From Flavobacteriales bacterium (GTDB lineage: Bacteria; Bacteroidota; Bacteroidia; Flavobacteriales; BACL11), in contig DUAL01000138.1 in NCBI GenBank assembly GCA_012960835.1, positions 1 through 30,476 of the forward strand: 30,476 bases of DNA. Direction: 5' to 3'. Below are positions 15,260 to 22,970 of this stretch, piece by piece. The stretch's first letter is position 1, and the number at the start of each line of letters is the position of its first letter. The position numbers and the translations under genes are program-made. A model generated the notes under the pieces. It made no database searches, was not told the DNA's origin, and saw only the letters and a program-made list of their open reading frames with translations.

Positions 15260-15529
15260 ATGGCTAAAGAATCAATGAAAGCCCGAGAGGTAAAAAGACA
15301 AAAACTGGTAGATAAGTATGCAGAAAAAAGAGCTGCTCTGAAAAAGGCAGGGGATTATGAAGGATTGCAAAAACTACCTAGAAACGCTTCTCCAGTTAGG
15401 TTGCACAACAGATGTAAAATAACAGGAAGACCAAAGGGCTATATGCGACAATTTGGAATCTCTCGTGTTATATTTCGTGAAATGGCAAATTTTGGTAAGA
15501 TTCCAGGAGTGAAAAAAGCAAGTTGGTAA
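15260..15529 (+). CDS. rpsN: 30S ribosomal protein S14 (uS14), zinc-independent form
   Basis: 89 residues. Long, C-minus type: it lacks the CxxC-CxxC zinc ribbon and has the internal extra segment VDKYAEKRAALKKAGDYEGL. C-terminal motif NRCKITGRPKGYMRQFGISR is typical. Starts three bases after the extended rplE. Confidence 0.97.
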   Translation: MAKESMKAREVKRQKLVDKYAEKRAALKKAGDYEGLQKLPRNASPVRLHNRCKITGRPKGYMRQFGISRVIFREMANFGKIPGVKKASW

Positions 15530-15547
15530 ATTAAAAAAAGACAAGAA

Positions 15548-15949
15548 ATGAATACAGATCCGATAGCAGATTACCTAACTAGATTGAGAAACGCTTCAAA
15601 AGCGACTCATAAAGTAGTGGATATTCCTGCTTCAAACATCAAAAAGGAAATAACCAGAATCTTAAAAGATAAGGGCTATATCCTAAACTATAAATTTGAA
15701 GAAACAGAGAATAACCAAGGAAATATCAAAATTGCATTAAAATATAATCCGCAAACAAAACAGGCGGCTTTTAAAAAGCTAATAAGAATAAGTACGCCTG
15801 GACTTAGAAAATATACCGATACCAAAACCATGCCGAGAGTATTAAATGGTTTAGGGGTAGCCATACTTTCTACTTCAAAAGGAGTAATGACTGATAAAGA
15901 GGCAAGAGTGCAAAAAGTGGGTGGTGAGGTATTATGTCATGTTTATTAA
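15548..15949 (+). CDS. rpsH: 30S ribosomal protein S8 (uS8)
   Basis: 133 residues. Primary 16S rRNA-binding protein (helix 21); in E. coli it represses spc translation. Starts MNTDPIADYLTRLRNASKA; C-terminal STSKGVMTDKEARVQKVGGE is the RNA-binding motif. No S8-binding mimic could be recognised in the rplE leader by eye. Confidence 0.98.
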   Translation: MNTDPIADYLTRLRNASKATHKVVDIPASNIKKEITRILKDKGYILNYKFEETENNQGNIKIALKYNPQTKQAAFKKLIRISTPGLRKYTDTKTMPRVLNGLGVAILSTSKGVMTDKEARVQKVGGEVLCHVY

Positions 15950-15970
15950 TAAAAGATAAGAAAAGAAAAA

Positions 15971-16528
15971 ATGTCAAGAATAGGAGAAAACCCAATTACG
16001 ATTCCAGAAGGTATTAGTGTTAGCCAAGCTAATGGAGTGATTACTGTAAAAGGAACTTTAGGGGAACTTTCGCAAGAAATTGTAGAAGGTATAAAAGTGA
16101 ATATTCAAGAAAAGATCATCACTATAGAAAGAAGTTCTAATCAAAAGGAACAAAGATCTTTGCATGGATTATACCGAGCATTAATTGCAAATATGATTGA
16201 AGGAGTCAGTAAAGGTTATACCAAAAAATTAGAATTAGTTGGGGTAGGTTACAGAGCATCTAATCAAGGACAAAAATTGGATATATCGGTAGGATTTTCT
16301 CACAATATTATTTTTGAAGTTCCAGAAGAGGTAAAGGTAAGTTGCGAATCGGAAAAAGGAAAAGCTCCAGTTATTATTCTTACTTCACATGATAAACAAT
16401 TGATTGGTGCAGTTGCAGCCAAAATTCGTTCATTCAGAAAACCTGAACCATATAAAGGAAAAGGAATCCGATTTGTAGGAGAACAAATAAGAAGAAAAGC
16501 TGGTAAAACTGCTGCTGCCGGAGCATAA
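15971..16528 (+). CDS. rplF: 50S ribosomal protein L6 (uL6)
   Basis: 185 residues, two alpha/beta repeats near the sarcin-ricin loop and factor-binding site. Motifs: SRIGENPITIPEGISVS, VGVGYRASNQGQKLDISVGF, and RKPEPYKGKGIRF at the C-terminal RNA-binding site. Ends in an Ala-rich tail. Confidence 0.98.
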   Translation: MSRIGENPITIPEGISVSQANGVITVKGTLGELSQEIVEGIKVNIQEKIITIERSSNQKEQRSLHGLYRALIANMIEGVSKGYTKKLELVGVGYRASNQGQKLDISVGFSHNIIFEVPEEVKVSCESEKGKAPVIILTSHDKQLIGAVAAKIRSFRKPEPYKGKGIRFVGEQIRRKAGKTAAAGA

Positions 16529-16542
16529 ATTTAAGAAATAAG

Positions 16543-16896
16543 ATGAAATCGAAAAAAGATAAAAGACAAAATATTAGGTACAGAATCAGAAAGACTATAA
16601 ATGGCACTGCTGAGACACCAAGACTTGCTGTATTTAGAAGTAACAAGCAAATTTACGCCCAACTTATTGATGATGTTGCCGGCAATACTATTGTTGCTGC
16701 ATCTTCAAGAGATAAATCATTGGAAGGCAAAAAAGTAACTAAAACAGAGCAAGCCAAACTAGTTGGCTCATTAATTGGAGAAAAAGCAAAACAGGCAGGA
16801 GTAAGTGCGGTAAAATTTGACAGAGGAGGATTTATTTTTCATGGAAGAGTGAAAGCATTGGCAGAAGCTGCTCGTGAAACAGGATTAAAATTTTAA
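16543..16896 (+). CDS. rplR: 50S ribosomal protein L18 (uL18)
   Basis: 117 residues. Binds 5S rRNA with L5 and L25. Contains RYRIRKTINGTAETPRLAVF, RSNKQIYAQLIDD and FDRGGFIFHGRVKALAEAAR, ending in GLKF, all characteristic. Confidence 0.98.
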   Translation: MKSKKDKRQNIRYRIRKTINGTAETPRLAVFRSNKQIYAQLIDDVAGNTIVAASSRDKSLEGKKVTKTEQAKLVGSLIGEKAKQAGVSAVKFDRGGFIFHGRVKALAEAARETGLKF

Positions 16897-16902
16897 TTAG
16901 AT

Positions 16903-17427
16903 ATGTTTAAATATTCAGATAGTAAAAGAGTAAAACCATCAGGAGATATTGAATTAACTGATCGGTTAGTTGGCATCCAAAGAGTAACGAAAGTTACAAA
17001 GGGTGGTCGTACATTTGGTTTTTCAGCAATTGTAGTTGTCGGAAATGGAGATGGAGTAGTTGGGATTGGGCTTGGTAAATCGAAAGATGTTTCCACAGCT
17101 ATTGCAAAAGCCATTGATGCTGCCAAGAAAAACCTGGTAAGAGTTCCAGTATATAAAGGAACAATTCCACACGAACAAACCACTAAGTTTGGAGGTGCTC
17201 ATGTATTTATCAAACCTGCTTCTCATGGTACTGGTGTAAAAGCCGGAGGCGCAATGCGTGCCGTATTGGAAAGCGCTGGTGTAACGGATGTATTGGCAAA
17301 ATCAAAAGGATCTTCTAATCCTCATAACTTAGTAAAAGCAACACTTAAAGCACTTTTGGAATTAAGAGATGCTCGAGATGTAGCAAATCAAAGAGGGATT
17401 AGTATGGAAAAAGTATTTAACGGATAA
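16903..17427 (+). CDS. rpsE: 30S ribosomal protein S5 (uS5)
   Basis: 174 residues. S5 contributes to decoding accuracy and the mRNA entry helicase. N-terminal double-stranded-RNA-binding-like domain with RVTKVTKGGRTFGFSAIVVV (mutations in this loop affect spectinomycin response in E. coli), GDGVVGIGLGKSKDV, then AVLESAGVTDVLAKSKGS and NPHNLVKATLKAL in the C-terminal domain. Confidence 0.98.
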   Translation: MFKYSDSKRVKPSGDIELTDRLVGIQRVTKVTKGGRTFGFSAIVVVGNGDGVVGIGLGKSKDVSTAIAKAIDAAKKNLVRVPVYKGTIPHEQTTKFGGAHVFIKPASHGTGVKAGGAMRAVLESAGVTDVLAKSKGSSNPHNLVKATLKALLELRDARDVANQRGISMEKVFNG

Positions 17428-17439
17428 TTTTTAACAAAA

Positions 17440-17616
17440 ATGGCAACTATTAAGATAAAACAAATTAGAAGTAGAATTGGTCGTCCGAAAGATCAAAAGA
17501 GAACTTTGGATGCACTCGGATTAAGAAAAATGAACCAGGAAGTAGAGCATAATGCTACGCCTCAAATTTTAGGAATGGTTCATAAAATAAAACACTTAAT
17601 AACAGTAGTAGAATAA
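17440..17616 (+). CDS. rpmD: 50S ribosomal protein L30 (uL30)
   Basis: 58 residues, from ATG 17440 to TAA 17614-17616. The translation begins MATIKIKQIRSRIGRPKDQK, continues RTLDALGLRKMNQEVEH and ends HKIKHLITVVE, matching the single-domain L30 family length and pattern. It fills the gap between rpsE and rplO, which is the expected spc order. Confidence 0.96.
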   Translation: MATIKIKQIRSRIGRPKDQKRTLDALGLRKMNQEVEHNATPQILGMVHKIKHLITVVE

Positions 17617-17624
17617 TATTAGAT

Positions 17625-18080
17625 ATGGAATTACATAATTTAAAACCGGCAGAAGGATCCACAAAAAAAGGAAAAAGAATTGGTAGAGGAGAGGGGTCCA
17701 AAAGAGGTGGAACAGCAACAAGAGGGCATAAAGGACAAAAATCTCGTTCAGGGTATTCCAAAAAAATTGGATTTGAGGGTGGACAACAACCTTTACAAAG
17801 AAGAGTGCCTAAGTTTGGTTTTACAAATCCAAATAGAGTAGAATATCAAGGAGTGAATTTAGATAGATTGCAAGAATTGGTGGATAATAAAAAAATAAAA
17901 ACTAAAGTAGATAAACAAACTTTGGTTGATAATGGATTGGCAAAAAAGAAAGATTTAGTAAAGATATTAGGTAGAGGAGAGCTTAGTGCAAAATTAGACA
18001 TTTCTGTTAATGCTTTTTCAAAAAGTGCAAAAGCAGCCATTGAAAAAGCGGGAGGAAGCGCTACTGTAATCGAAAAATAA
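17625..18080 (+). CDS. rplO: 50S ribosomal protein L15 (uL15)
   Basis: 151 residues. Late-assembly 50S protein with a glycine- and arginine-rich extended N-terminus (GRGEGSKRGGTATRGHKGQK) reaching into 23S rRNA, then a globular C-terminal domain with KILGRGELSAKLDISVNAFS. It lies one base before the secY start, a common coupling. Confidence 0.98.
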   Translation: MELHNLKPAEGSTKKGKRIGRGEGSKRGGTATRGHKGQKSRSGYSKKIGFEGGQQPLQRRVPKFGFTNPNRVEYQGVNLDRLQELVDNKKIKTKVDKQTLVDNGLAKKKDLVKILGRGELSAKLDISVNAFSKSAKAAIEKAGGSATVIEK

Positions 18081-18081
18081 A

Positions 18082-19422
18082 ATGAAAAAATTAATAGAAA
18101 CCATAAAGAATATTTGGCATATTGAGGATCTTAGAAATAGGATTCTTATTACATTGGCATTTATAGCTATTTATCGCTTTGGTTCTTTTGTTGTTCTGCC
18201 TGGGGTTGATCCAGCACTTTTAGCTAATCTGCAACAGCAGACTTCAGAAGGCTTATTAGGACTATTGAATATGTTTACCGGAGGTGCATTCTCACAAGCA
18301 TCTATTTTTGCTTTGGGAATAATGCCTTATATTTCAGCTTCTATTGTAATACAATTACTGGGGATGGCGATTCCTTATTTCCAAAAATTACAGAAAGAAG
18401 GGGAAAGTGGTAGAAGAAAAATTAATAATATTACAAGGTATTTAACCATACTAATTACTGGAGGACAAGCTCCTGGATATATTGCAAACCTAAAAGCAAC
18501 TCTTCCTGCAGAAGCATTTTTACTTTCACCTGGAATTTTCTGGCTATCTTCTATTATAGTGCTTGTAACAGGTACTATGTTTGTAATGTGGTTGGGTGAA
18601 AAAATCACCGACAGAGGAATTGGAAATGGAATATCTCTCCTTATTATGATAGGGATTATTGCTTATTTTCCTTCATCCTTAATGATGGAGTTAGCATCTG
18701 GATTGGAAGATCAAGGAGGTGGTTTGGTGCTATTCTTAGTGGAAATGTTAGTATTACTTTTAGTAATAATGGTGTCCATACTTTTAGTACAAGGAACCAG
18801 AAGAATACCAGTACAATATGCAAAAAGAGTAGTCGGGAACAAGCAGTTTGGAGGTGTTCGTCAGTTCATTCCTTTAAAGGTAAATGCAGCAGGGGTTATG
18901 CCAATTATTTTTGCACAAGCAATTATGTTCGTGCCTATTACTTTGGTTGGATTTTCAGATTCTGAAACATTGCAAGGATTGGCAGCAGTTCTTACTGATT
19001 TTGCTGGTTTTTGGTACAACTTTATGTTTTTTATAATGGTAGTATTATTCACTTATTTTTATACTGCCATTACGGTTAATCCGAACCAAATGGCGGATGA
19101 TATGAAAAGAAATGGAGGATTTATTCCAGGGGTGAAACCGGGAAGAAAAACAGCTGAATATTTAGATGCGGTAATGTCAAGAATTACATTGCCAGGAAGT
19201 ATATTTTTAGGTGCAGTTGCTATTCTGCCAGCATTTGCAATGCAAGCAGGTATTAATGCACAATTTGCACAATTTTATGGAGGAACATCCCTGCTTATTT
19301 TGGTAGGAGTGGTTTTGGACACCCTTCAACAAATTGAAAGTCATCTGTTGATGCGTCATTATGATGGATTGATGGACTCAGGAAGGATAAAAGGAAAATC
19401 TTCCGGAAGTATGGTGGCATAG
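18082..19422 (+). CDS. secY: Preprotein translocase channel subunit SecY
   Basis: 446 residues, with ten hydrophobic membrane segments expected and visible. It forms the protein-conducting channel of the inner membrane with SecE and SecG. Recognisable segments: IEDLRNRILITLAFIAIYRFG (first helix), FALGIMPYISASIVIQLL (TM2b region), KITDRGIGNGISLLIMIGI, the cytosolic loop QGTRRIPVQYAKRVVG contacting ribosome and SecA, and PGVKPGRKTAEYLDAVMSRI. No secE, secG or adk in the window; map follows after eight bases. Confidence 0.98.
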   Translation: MKKLIETIKNIWHIEDLRNRILITLAFIAIYRFGSFVVLPGVDPALLANLQQQTSEGLLGLLNMFTGGAFSQASIFALGIMPYISASIVIQLLGMAIPYFQKLQKEGESGRRKINNITRYLTILITGGQAPGYIANLKATLPAEAFLLSPGIFWLSSIIVLVTGTMFVMWLGEKITDRGIGNGISLLIMIGIIAYFPSSLMMELASGLEDQGGGLVLFLVEMLVLLLVIMVSILLVQGTRRIPVQYAKRVVGNKQFGGVRQFIPLKVNAAGVMPIIFAQAIMFVPITLVGFSDSETLQGLAAVLTDFAGFWYNFMFFIMVVLFTYFYTAITVNPNQMADDMKRNGGFIPGVKPGRKTAEYLDAVMSRITLPGSIFLGAVAILPAFAMQAGINAQFAQFYGGTSLLILVGVVLDTLQQIESHLLMRHYDGLMDSGRIKGKSSGSMVA

Positions 19423-19430
19423 TTTTTACT

Positions 19431-20213
19431 ATGATTTACTATAAATCGGAAGAGGAGATAGAGTTAATAAGAGAAAGTTCTTTACTTGTTGGAAAAACCC
19501 ATGCAGAAATAGCAGGGCTAATAAAACCAGGAGTTACTACTTTGGAATTGGATAGGATTGCGGAGGAGTTCATAATGGATAATGGAGCAATACCAGCTTT
19601 TAAAGGGTATGGAGGCTTCCCAAATACTTTATGTATGTCGCCAAATGAGCAGGTAGTTCATGGAATCCCCAATAATAACTCCTTAAATGAGGGTGATATT
19701 ATTTCAGTGGATTGTGGCGTATTAATGAACGGTTTTTATGGAGATTCCGCCTTTACCTATGAAGTAGGAGAAGTTAAAAAAGAGATACAAGAGTTATTGG
19801 AAGTAACTAAAACATCTCTTTATAAAGGAATTGAACAAGCTGTTTCTGGAAGAAGATTAGGAGATATTAGTCATGCTATTCAAGATTATACAGAAAGTTT
19901 TGGTTTTGGAGTAGTAAGAGAAATGGTAGGACATGGAGTTGGAAGAAAATTACATGAAAGTCCGGAAGTACCAAATTATGGTAAAAGAGGGAAAGGGATA
20001 AAGCTAAAAGAAGGATTGGTAATTGCGATAGAGCCAATGATAAACATGGGAACAAAGTCTATTCATCAGCATGCTGATGGCTGGACAATAACAACAGTAG
20101 ATGGTAATTTTTCTGCCCATTTTGAGCACACTATTGTGGTGCGAAAAAATAAAGCAGAAATTTTATCTAGTTTTAAAGAGATAGAAAAAGTATTAAGTAA
20201 AAACAATAAATAA
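19431..20213 (+). CDS. map: Methionine aminopeptidase, type I
   Basis: 260 residues. Removes initiator Met from nascent proteins at the ribosome exit. The five metal ligands are seen at Asp94 (VDCG), Asp105 (YGDSAF), His168 (GHGVGRKLHE), Glu201 (IEPM) and Glu232 (FEHT), with substrate-side His78 (VHGIP). No N-terminal zinc-finger extension, so it is the short type Ia form. Its position between secY and infA is the usual Bacteroidota arrangement. Confidence 0.97.
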   Translation: MIYYKSEEEIELIRESSLLVGKTHAEIAGLIKPGVTTLELDRIAEEFIMDNGAIPAFKGYGGFPNTLCMSPNEQVVHGIPNNNSLNEGDIISVDCGVLMNGFYGDSAFTYEVGEVKKEIQELLEVTKTSLYKGIEQAVSGRRLGDISHAIQDYTESFGFGVVREMVGHGVGRKLHESPEVPNYGKRGKGIKLKEGLVIAIEPMINMGTKSIHQHADGWTITTVDGNFSAHFEHTIVVRKNKAEILSSFKEIEKVLSKNNK

Positions 20214-20216
20214 AAA

Positions 20217-20432
20217 ATGGCAAAACAGCCAAATATAGAACTGGACGGAACCATTAAGCAAGCATTATCGAATGCTATGTTTAGGGTTGAGCTTGAAAAC
20301 GGACACATTATTACAGCTCATATTTCCGGAAAAATGAGAAAGTACTATATAAAGCTTTTGCCAGGAGATAAAGTAAAATTAGAAATGTCGCCTTACGATT
20401 TAACAAAGGGGCGAATAACATATAGGTACTAA
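20217..20432 (+). CDS. infA: Translation initiation factor IF-1
   Basis: 71 residues, single OB fold. Binds the 30S A site during initiation with IF-2 and IF-3. Core motif EGTIxxALxNAxFRVELENGH is present as DGTIKQALSNAMFRVELENG, with AHISGKMRKYYIKLLPGDKV and the end LTKGRITYRY. Three bases after map. Confidence 0.98.
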   Translation: MAKQPNIELDGTIKQALSNAMFRVELENGHIITAHISGKMRKYYIKLLPGDKVKLEMSPYDLTKGRITYRY

Positions 20433-20444
20433 AAAATAGAAATT

Positions 20445-20561
20445 ATGAAAGTACGAGCATCAGTAAAAAAAAGAAGTGAGGATTGCAAAATCGTCAGAAG
20501 AAAAGGACGATTGTATGTAATCAATAAAAAGAACCCTAGATTTAAACAAAGACAAGGATAA
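20445..20561 (+). CDS. rpmJ: 50S ribosomal protein L36 (bL36), zinc-independent form
   Basis: 38 residues, ATG 20445 to TAA 20559-20561. It starts MKVRASVKKRSEDCKIVRRK and ends NPRFKQRQG. The zinc-binding C(x2)C...C...H ligands are reduced to a single Cys14, so this is the C-minus form normal for this phylum. The gene sits between infA and rpsM, as expected. Confidence 0.97.
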   Translation: MKVRASVKKRSEDCKIVRRKGRLYVINKKNPRFKQRQG

Positions 20562-20564
20562 AAT

Positions 20565-20945
20565 ATGGCAAGAATAAAAGGTATAGATTTACCTAAAAAC
20601 AAAAGAGGCGAAATTGGCTTAACTTACATTTTTGGTATTGGCAGGTCTTTCGCAAAAGAGATTTTAAACAAAGCGAATGTGCCTTTGGATAAAAAAGTTC
20701 AAGATTGGGATGATAATCAGGTAAATACTATTCGTTCTATTATCAATGAAGAGTATAAAGTGGAGGGGGAATTACGCTCAGAGACCCAAATTAATATAAA
20801 AAGATTGATTGATATTGGTTCTTATAGAGGAATCCGCCACAGAAAAGGACTTCCTTTAAGAGGACAAAAAACAAAGAATAATTCTAGAACAAGAAAAGGA
20901 AGAAGAAAAACAGTAGCCAATAAAAAGATAGCTACTAAATTATAA
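20565..20945 (+). CDS. rpsM: 30S ribosomal protein S13 (uS13)
   Basis: 126 residues. 30S head protein forming bridges B1a/B1b with the large subunit and touching P-site tRNA by its basic tail. Motifs: ARIKGIDLPKNKRGEIGLTY, IGRSFAKEIL, SYRGIRHRKGLPLRGQKTK and a Lys/Arg-rich C-terminus. Confidence 0.98.
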   Translation: MARIKGIDLPKNKRGEIGLTYIFGIGRSFAKEILNKANVPLDKKVQDWDDNQVNTIRSIINEEYKVEGELRSETQINIKRLIDIGSYRGIRHRKGLPLRGQKTKNNSRTRKGRRKTVANKKIATKL

Positions 20946-20951
20946 ATAATT

Positions 20952-21332
20952 ATGGCAAAATCAAAAAAGAAGAATACAGTAAGAGTGGAAGCAGCAGGGC
21001 AAGCGCATATACAAGCTACTTTTAATAACATTATCATCTCATTAACCAACAATAATGGTCAAGTTATATCTTGGTCATCTGCTGGCAAAATGGGTTTTAG
21101 AGGGTCAAAGAAAAACACACCTTATGCTGCACAAATGGCAGCAGAAGATTGTGCAAAACCAGCTATGGAAGCAGGTCTTAGAAGAGTGAAAGTTTTTGTA
21201 AAAGGTCCTGGTTCAGGAAGAGAATCAGCAATAAGAGCAATCCATAATAGCGGGATTTTGGTAACGGAAATAGTAGATGTAACTCCTTTACCGCATAATG
21301 GTTGTCGACCTCCAAAAAGAAGAAGAGTATAA
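20952..21332 (+). CDS. rpsK: 30S ribosomal protein S11 (uS11)
   Basis: 126 residues. Platform protein near the E site. Motifs: AHIQATFNNIIISLTNNNG, SWSSAGKMGFRGSKKNTPYA, VKGPGSGRESAIRAI and PLPHNGCRPPKRRRV, with the Asn-Gly pair that is isomerised to isoaspartate in E. coli. Confidence 0.98.
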   Translation: MAKSKKKNTVRVEAAGQAHIQATFNNIIISLTNNNGQVISWSSAGKMGFRGSKKNTPYAAQMAAEDCAKPAMEAGLRRVKVFVKGPGSGRESAIRAIHNSGILVTEIVDVTPLPHNGCRPPKRRRV

Positions 21333-21351
21333 ATTTAATTAATAAGAAAAA

Positions 21352-21957
21352 ATGGCAAGATATACAGGTCCTACATCTAAGATAGCAAGAAAATTTGGCG
21401 AACCAATTTTTGGTCCTGACAAGGTATTGGATAAAAAAAACTATGGTCCGGGTCAGCATGGGAATACAAGAAGAAGAGGAAAAAAATCGGAATATGCTGT
21501 TCAGTTACAGGAAAAACAAAAAGCAAAATACACTTATGGTATTTTGGAAAAACAATTTTCTAACCTTTTCAAAAAAGCATTAAGAAAAAAAGGTATTACT
21601 GGTGAAATACTATTACAACTTTGTGAAACAAGATTGGATAATGTGGTGTACCGTTTAGGGATTTCCCCTACAAGAAGAGCGGCTCGTCAAATGGTAACGC
21701 ATAAACATATTGTTGTAAATGAAAATATTACTAATATTCCTTCTTATGCTTTAAAGATAGGAGATGTAATTAGTGTAAGAGAAAAATCAAAATCGTTAGA
21801 AGTTGTTGGCGTATCATTAGCTGCCAGTTCTTACACTTCTGATTGGTTAGAATGGAATTCTGATACTTTGAAGGGGAAAGTTTTAGCTTTGCCAGAAAGA
21901 GAACAAATTCCAGAAAACATAAAAGAGCAACTAATTGTTGAACTTTATTCAAAATAA
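21352..21957 (+). CDS. rpsD: 30S ribosomal protein S4 (uS4)
   Basis: 201 residues. Primary 16S-binding protein and decoding-fidelity factor. N-terminal MARYTGPTSKIARKFGEPIF lacks the CxxC zinc motif; GPGQHGNTRRRGKKSEYAVQ and the S4 RNA-binding domain (LDNVVYRLGISPTRRAARQM, then HKHIVVNENITNIPSYALK) follow. In E. coli S4 represses the alpha operon; no matching pseudoknot could be recognised by eye upstream of rpsM. Confidence 0.98.
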   Translation: MARYTGPTSKIARKFGEPIFGPDKVLDKKNYGPGQHGNTRRRGKKSEYAVQLQEKQKAKYTYGILEKQFSNLFKKALRKKGITGEILLQLCETRLDNVVYRLGISPTRRAARQMVTHKHIVVNENITNIPSYALKIGDVISVREKSKSLEVVGVSLAASSYTSDWLEWNSDTLKGKVLALPEREQIPENIKEQLIVELYSK

Positions 21958-21982
21958 AAAATAAACTTAAAAAAATAAAATT

Positions 21983-22969
21983 ATGCCAATATTAAATTTT
22001 CAAAAACCAGATGAAGTAGTAATGCTTGAGTCTGATAAAAAAGTAGGGAATTTTGAATTTCGTCCTTTAGAGCCAGGTTACGGGCTAACAGTCGGTAATG
22101 CTTTAAGGAGAGTTTTACTTTCCTCATTAGAGGGTTTTGCAATTACTTCTATTAAAATTGAAGGAGTTGAACATGAATTTTCAACTATTGATGGAGTAAT
22201 TGAAGATGTAACAGAGATTGTTTTAAATCTTAAACAAATTAGGTTTAAACAACAAATTGAAGATGAAAATAGTGAAACTGCCATAATAAAAGTTTCAAGT
22301 CAGAAAACCATAACTGCAGCTGATGTTGCTAATGGCCTTTCTAATTTTCAAGTATTAAACCCAGAGCAAATAGTTTGTAATATGGATAAAAAAGTTTCTT
22401 TCGAAATGGAGATTCTTATCGAAAAAGGAAGAGGATATGTCCCTGCTGAAGATAATTCTAAAGAAGACACTGCTCTAGGAACTATTGCTATCGATTCTAT
22501 TTTTACACCAATCAAGAATGTTAAATATGATGTTGAAAATTATAGAGTGGAACAAAAAACTGATTTTGAGAAACTAAATATTCATTTAGTAACAGATGGC
22601 TCAATCACACCAAAAGATGCTTTAACGGAAGCTTCAAAAATTCTGATTCAGCATTTTTTACTTTTCTCAGATGAAAAAATTACTTTTGGAAAGGACTTGG
22701 AAGATGAGTTTGATGAAGATACTTTGCATATGCGTCAATTACTTAAATCTAAACTTTCAGAATTAGGTTTGTCCGTAAGAGCTTTAAATTGCTTGAAAAC
22801 AGCAGAAGTTCAAACATTAGGCGAATTGGTATCTTTTAACAAATCAGACTTACTAAAATTTAGAAACTTTGGAAAAAAATCATTAACTGAATTAGAATCT
22901 TTGGTTGAGGATAAAGGACTATCATTTGGTTTGGATATTTCCAAATATAATTTAGATAACGAACAATAA
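21983..22969 (+). CDS. rpoA: DNA-directed RNA polymerase alpha subunit
   Basis: 328 residues. The N-terminal domain (about 1-235) dimerises and assembles RNA polymerase; motifs FRPLEPGYGLTVGNALRRVL and LSSLEGFAITSIKIEGVEHE are diagnostic. The C-terminal domain (about 255-320), which contacts UP elements and activators, shows LGLSVRALNCLKTAEVQTLG and LLKFRNFGKKSLTELE. A 25-base A-rich spacer separates it from rpsD and one base separates it from rplQ. Confidence 0.98.
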   Translation: MPILNFQKPDEVVMLESDKKVGNFEFRPLEPGYGLTVGNALRRVLLSSLEGFAITSIKIEGVEHEFSTIDGVIEDVTEIVLNLKQIRFKQQIEDENSETAIIKVSSQKTITAADVANGLSNFQVLNPEQIVCNMDKKVSFEMEILIEKGRGYVPAEDNSKEDTALGTIAIDSIFTPIKNVKYDVENYRVEQKTDFEKLNIHLVTDGSITPKDALTEASKILIQHFLLFSDEKITFGKDLEDEFDEDTLHMRQLLKSKLSELGLSVRALNCLKTAEVQTLGELVSFNKSDLLKFRNFGKKSLTELESLVEDKGLSFGLDISKYNLDNEQ

Positions 22970-22970
22970 A

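Noticed and set aside
14979..15278. Lys/Arg-rich 99-residue frame overlapping the rplE tail
   Set aside because: It is an alternative frame of the GAA/AAG-rich L5 tail, with no upstream gene context; the basic composition is what the acidic codons give when shifted by one base.
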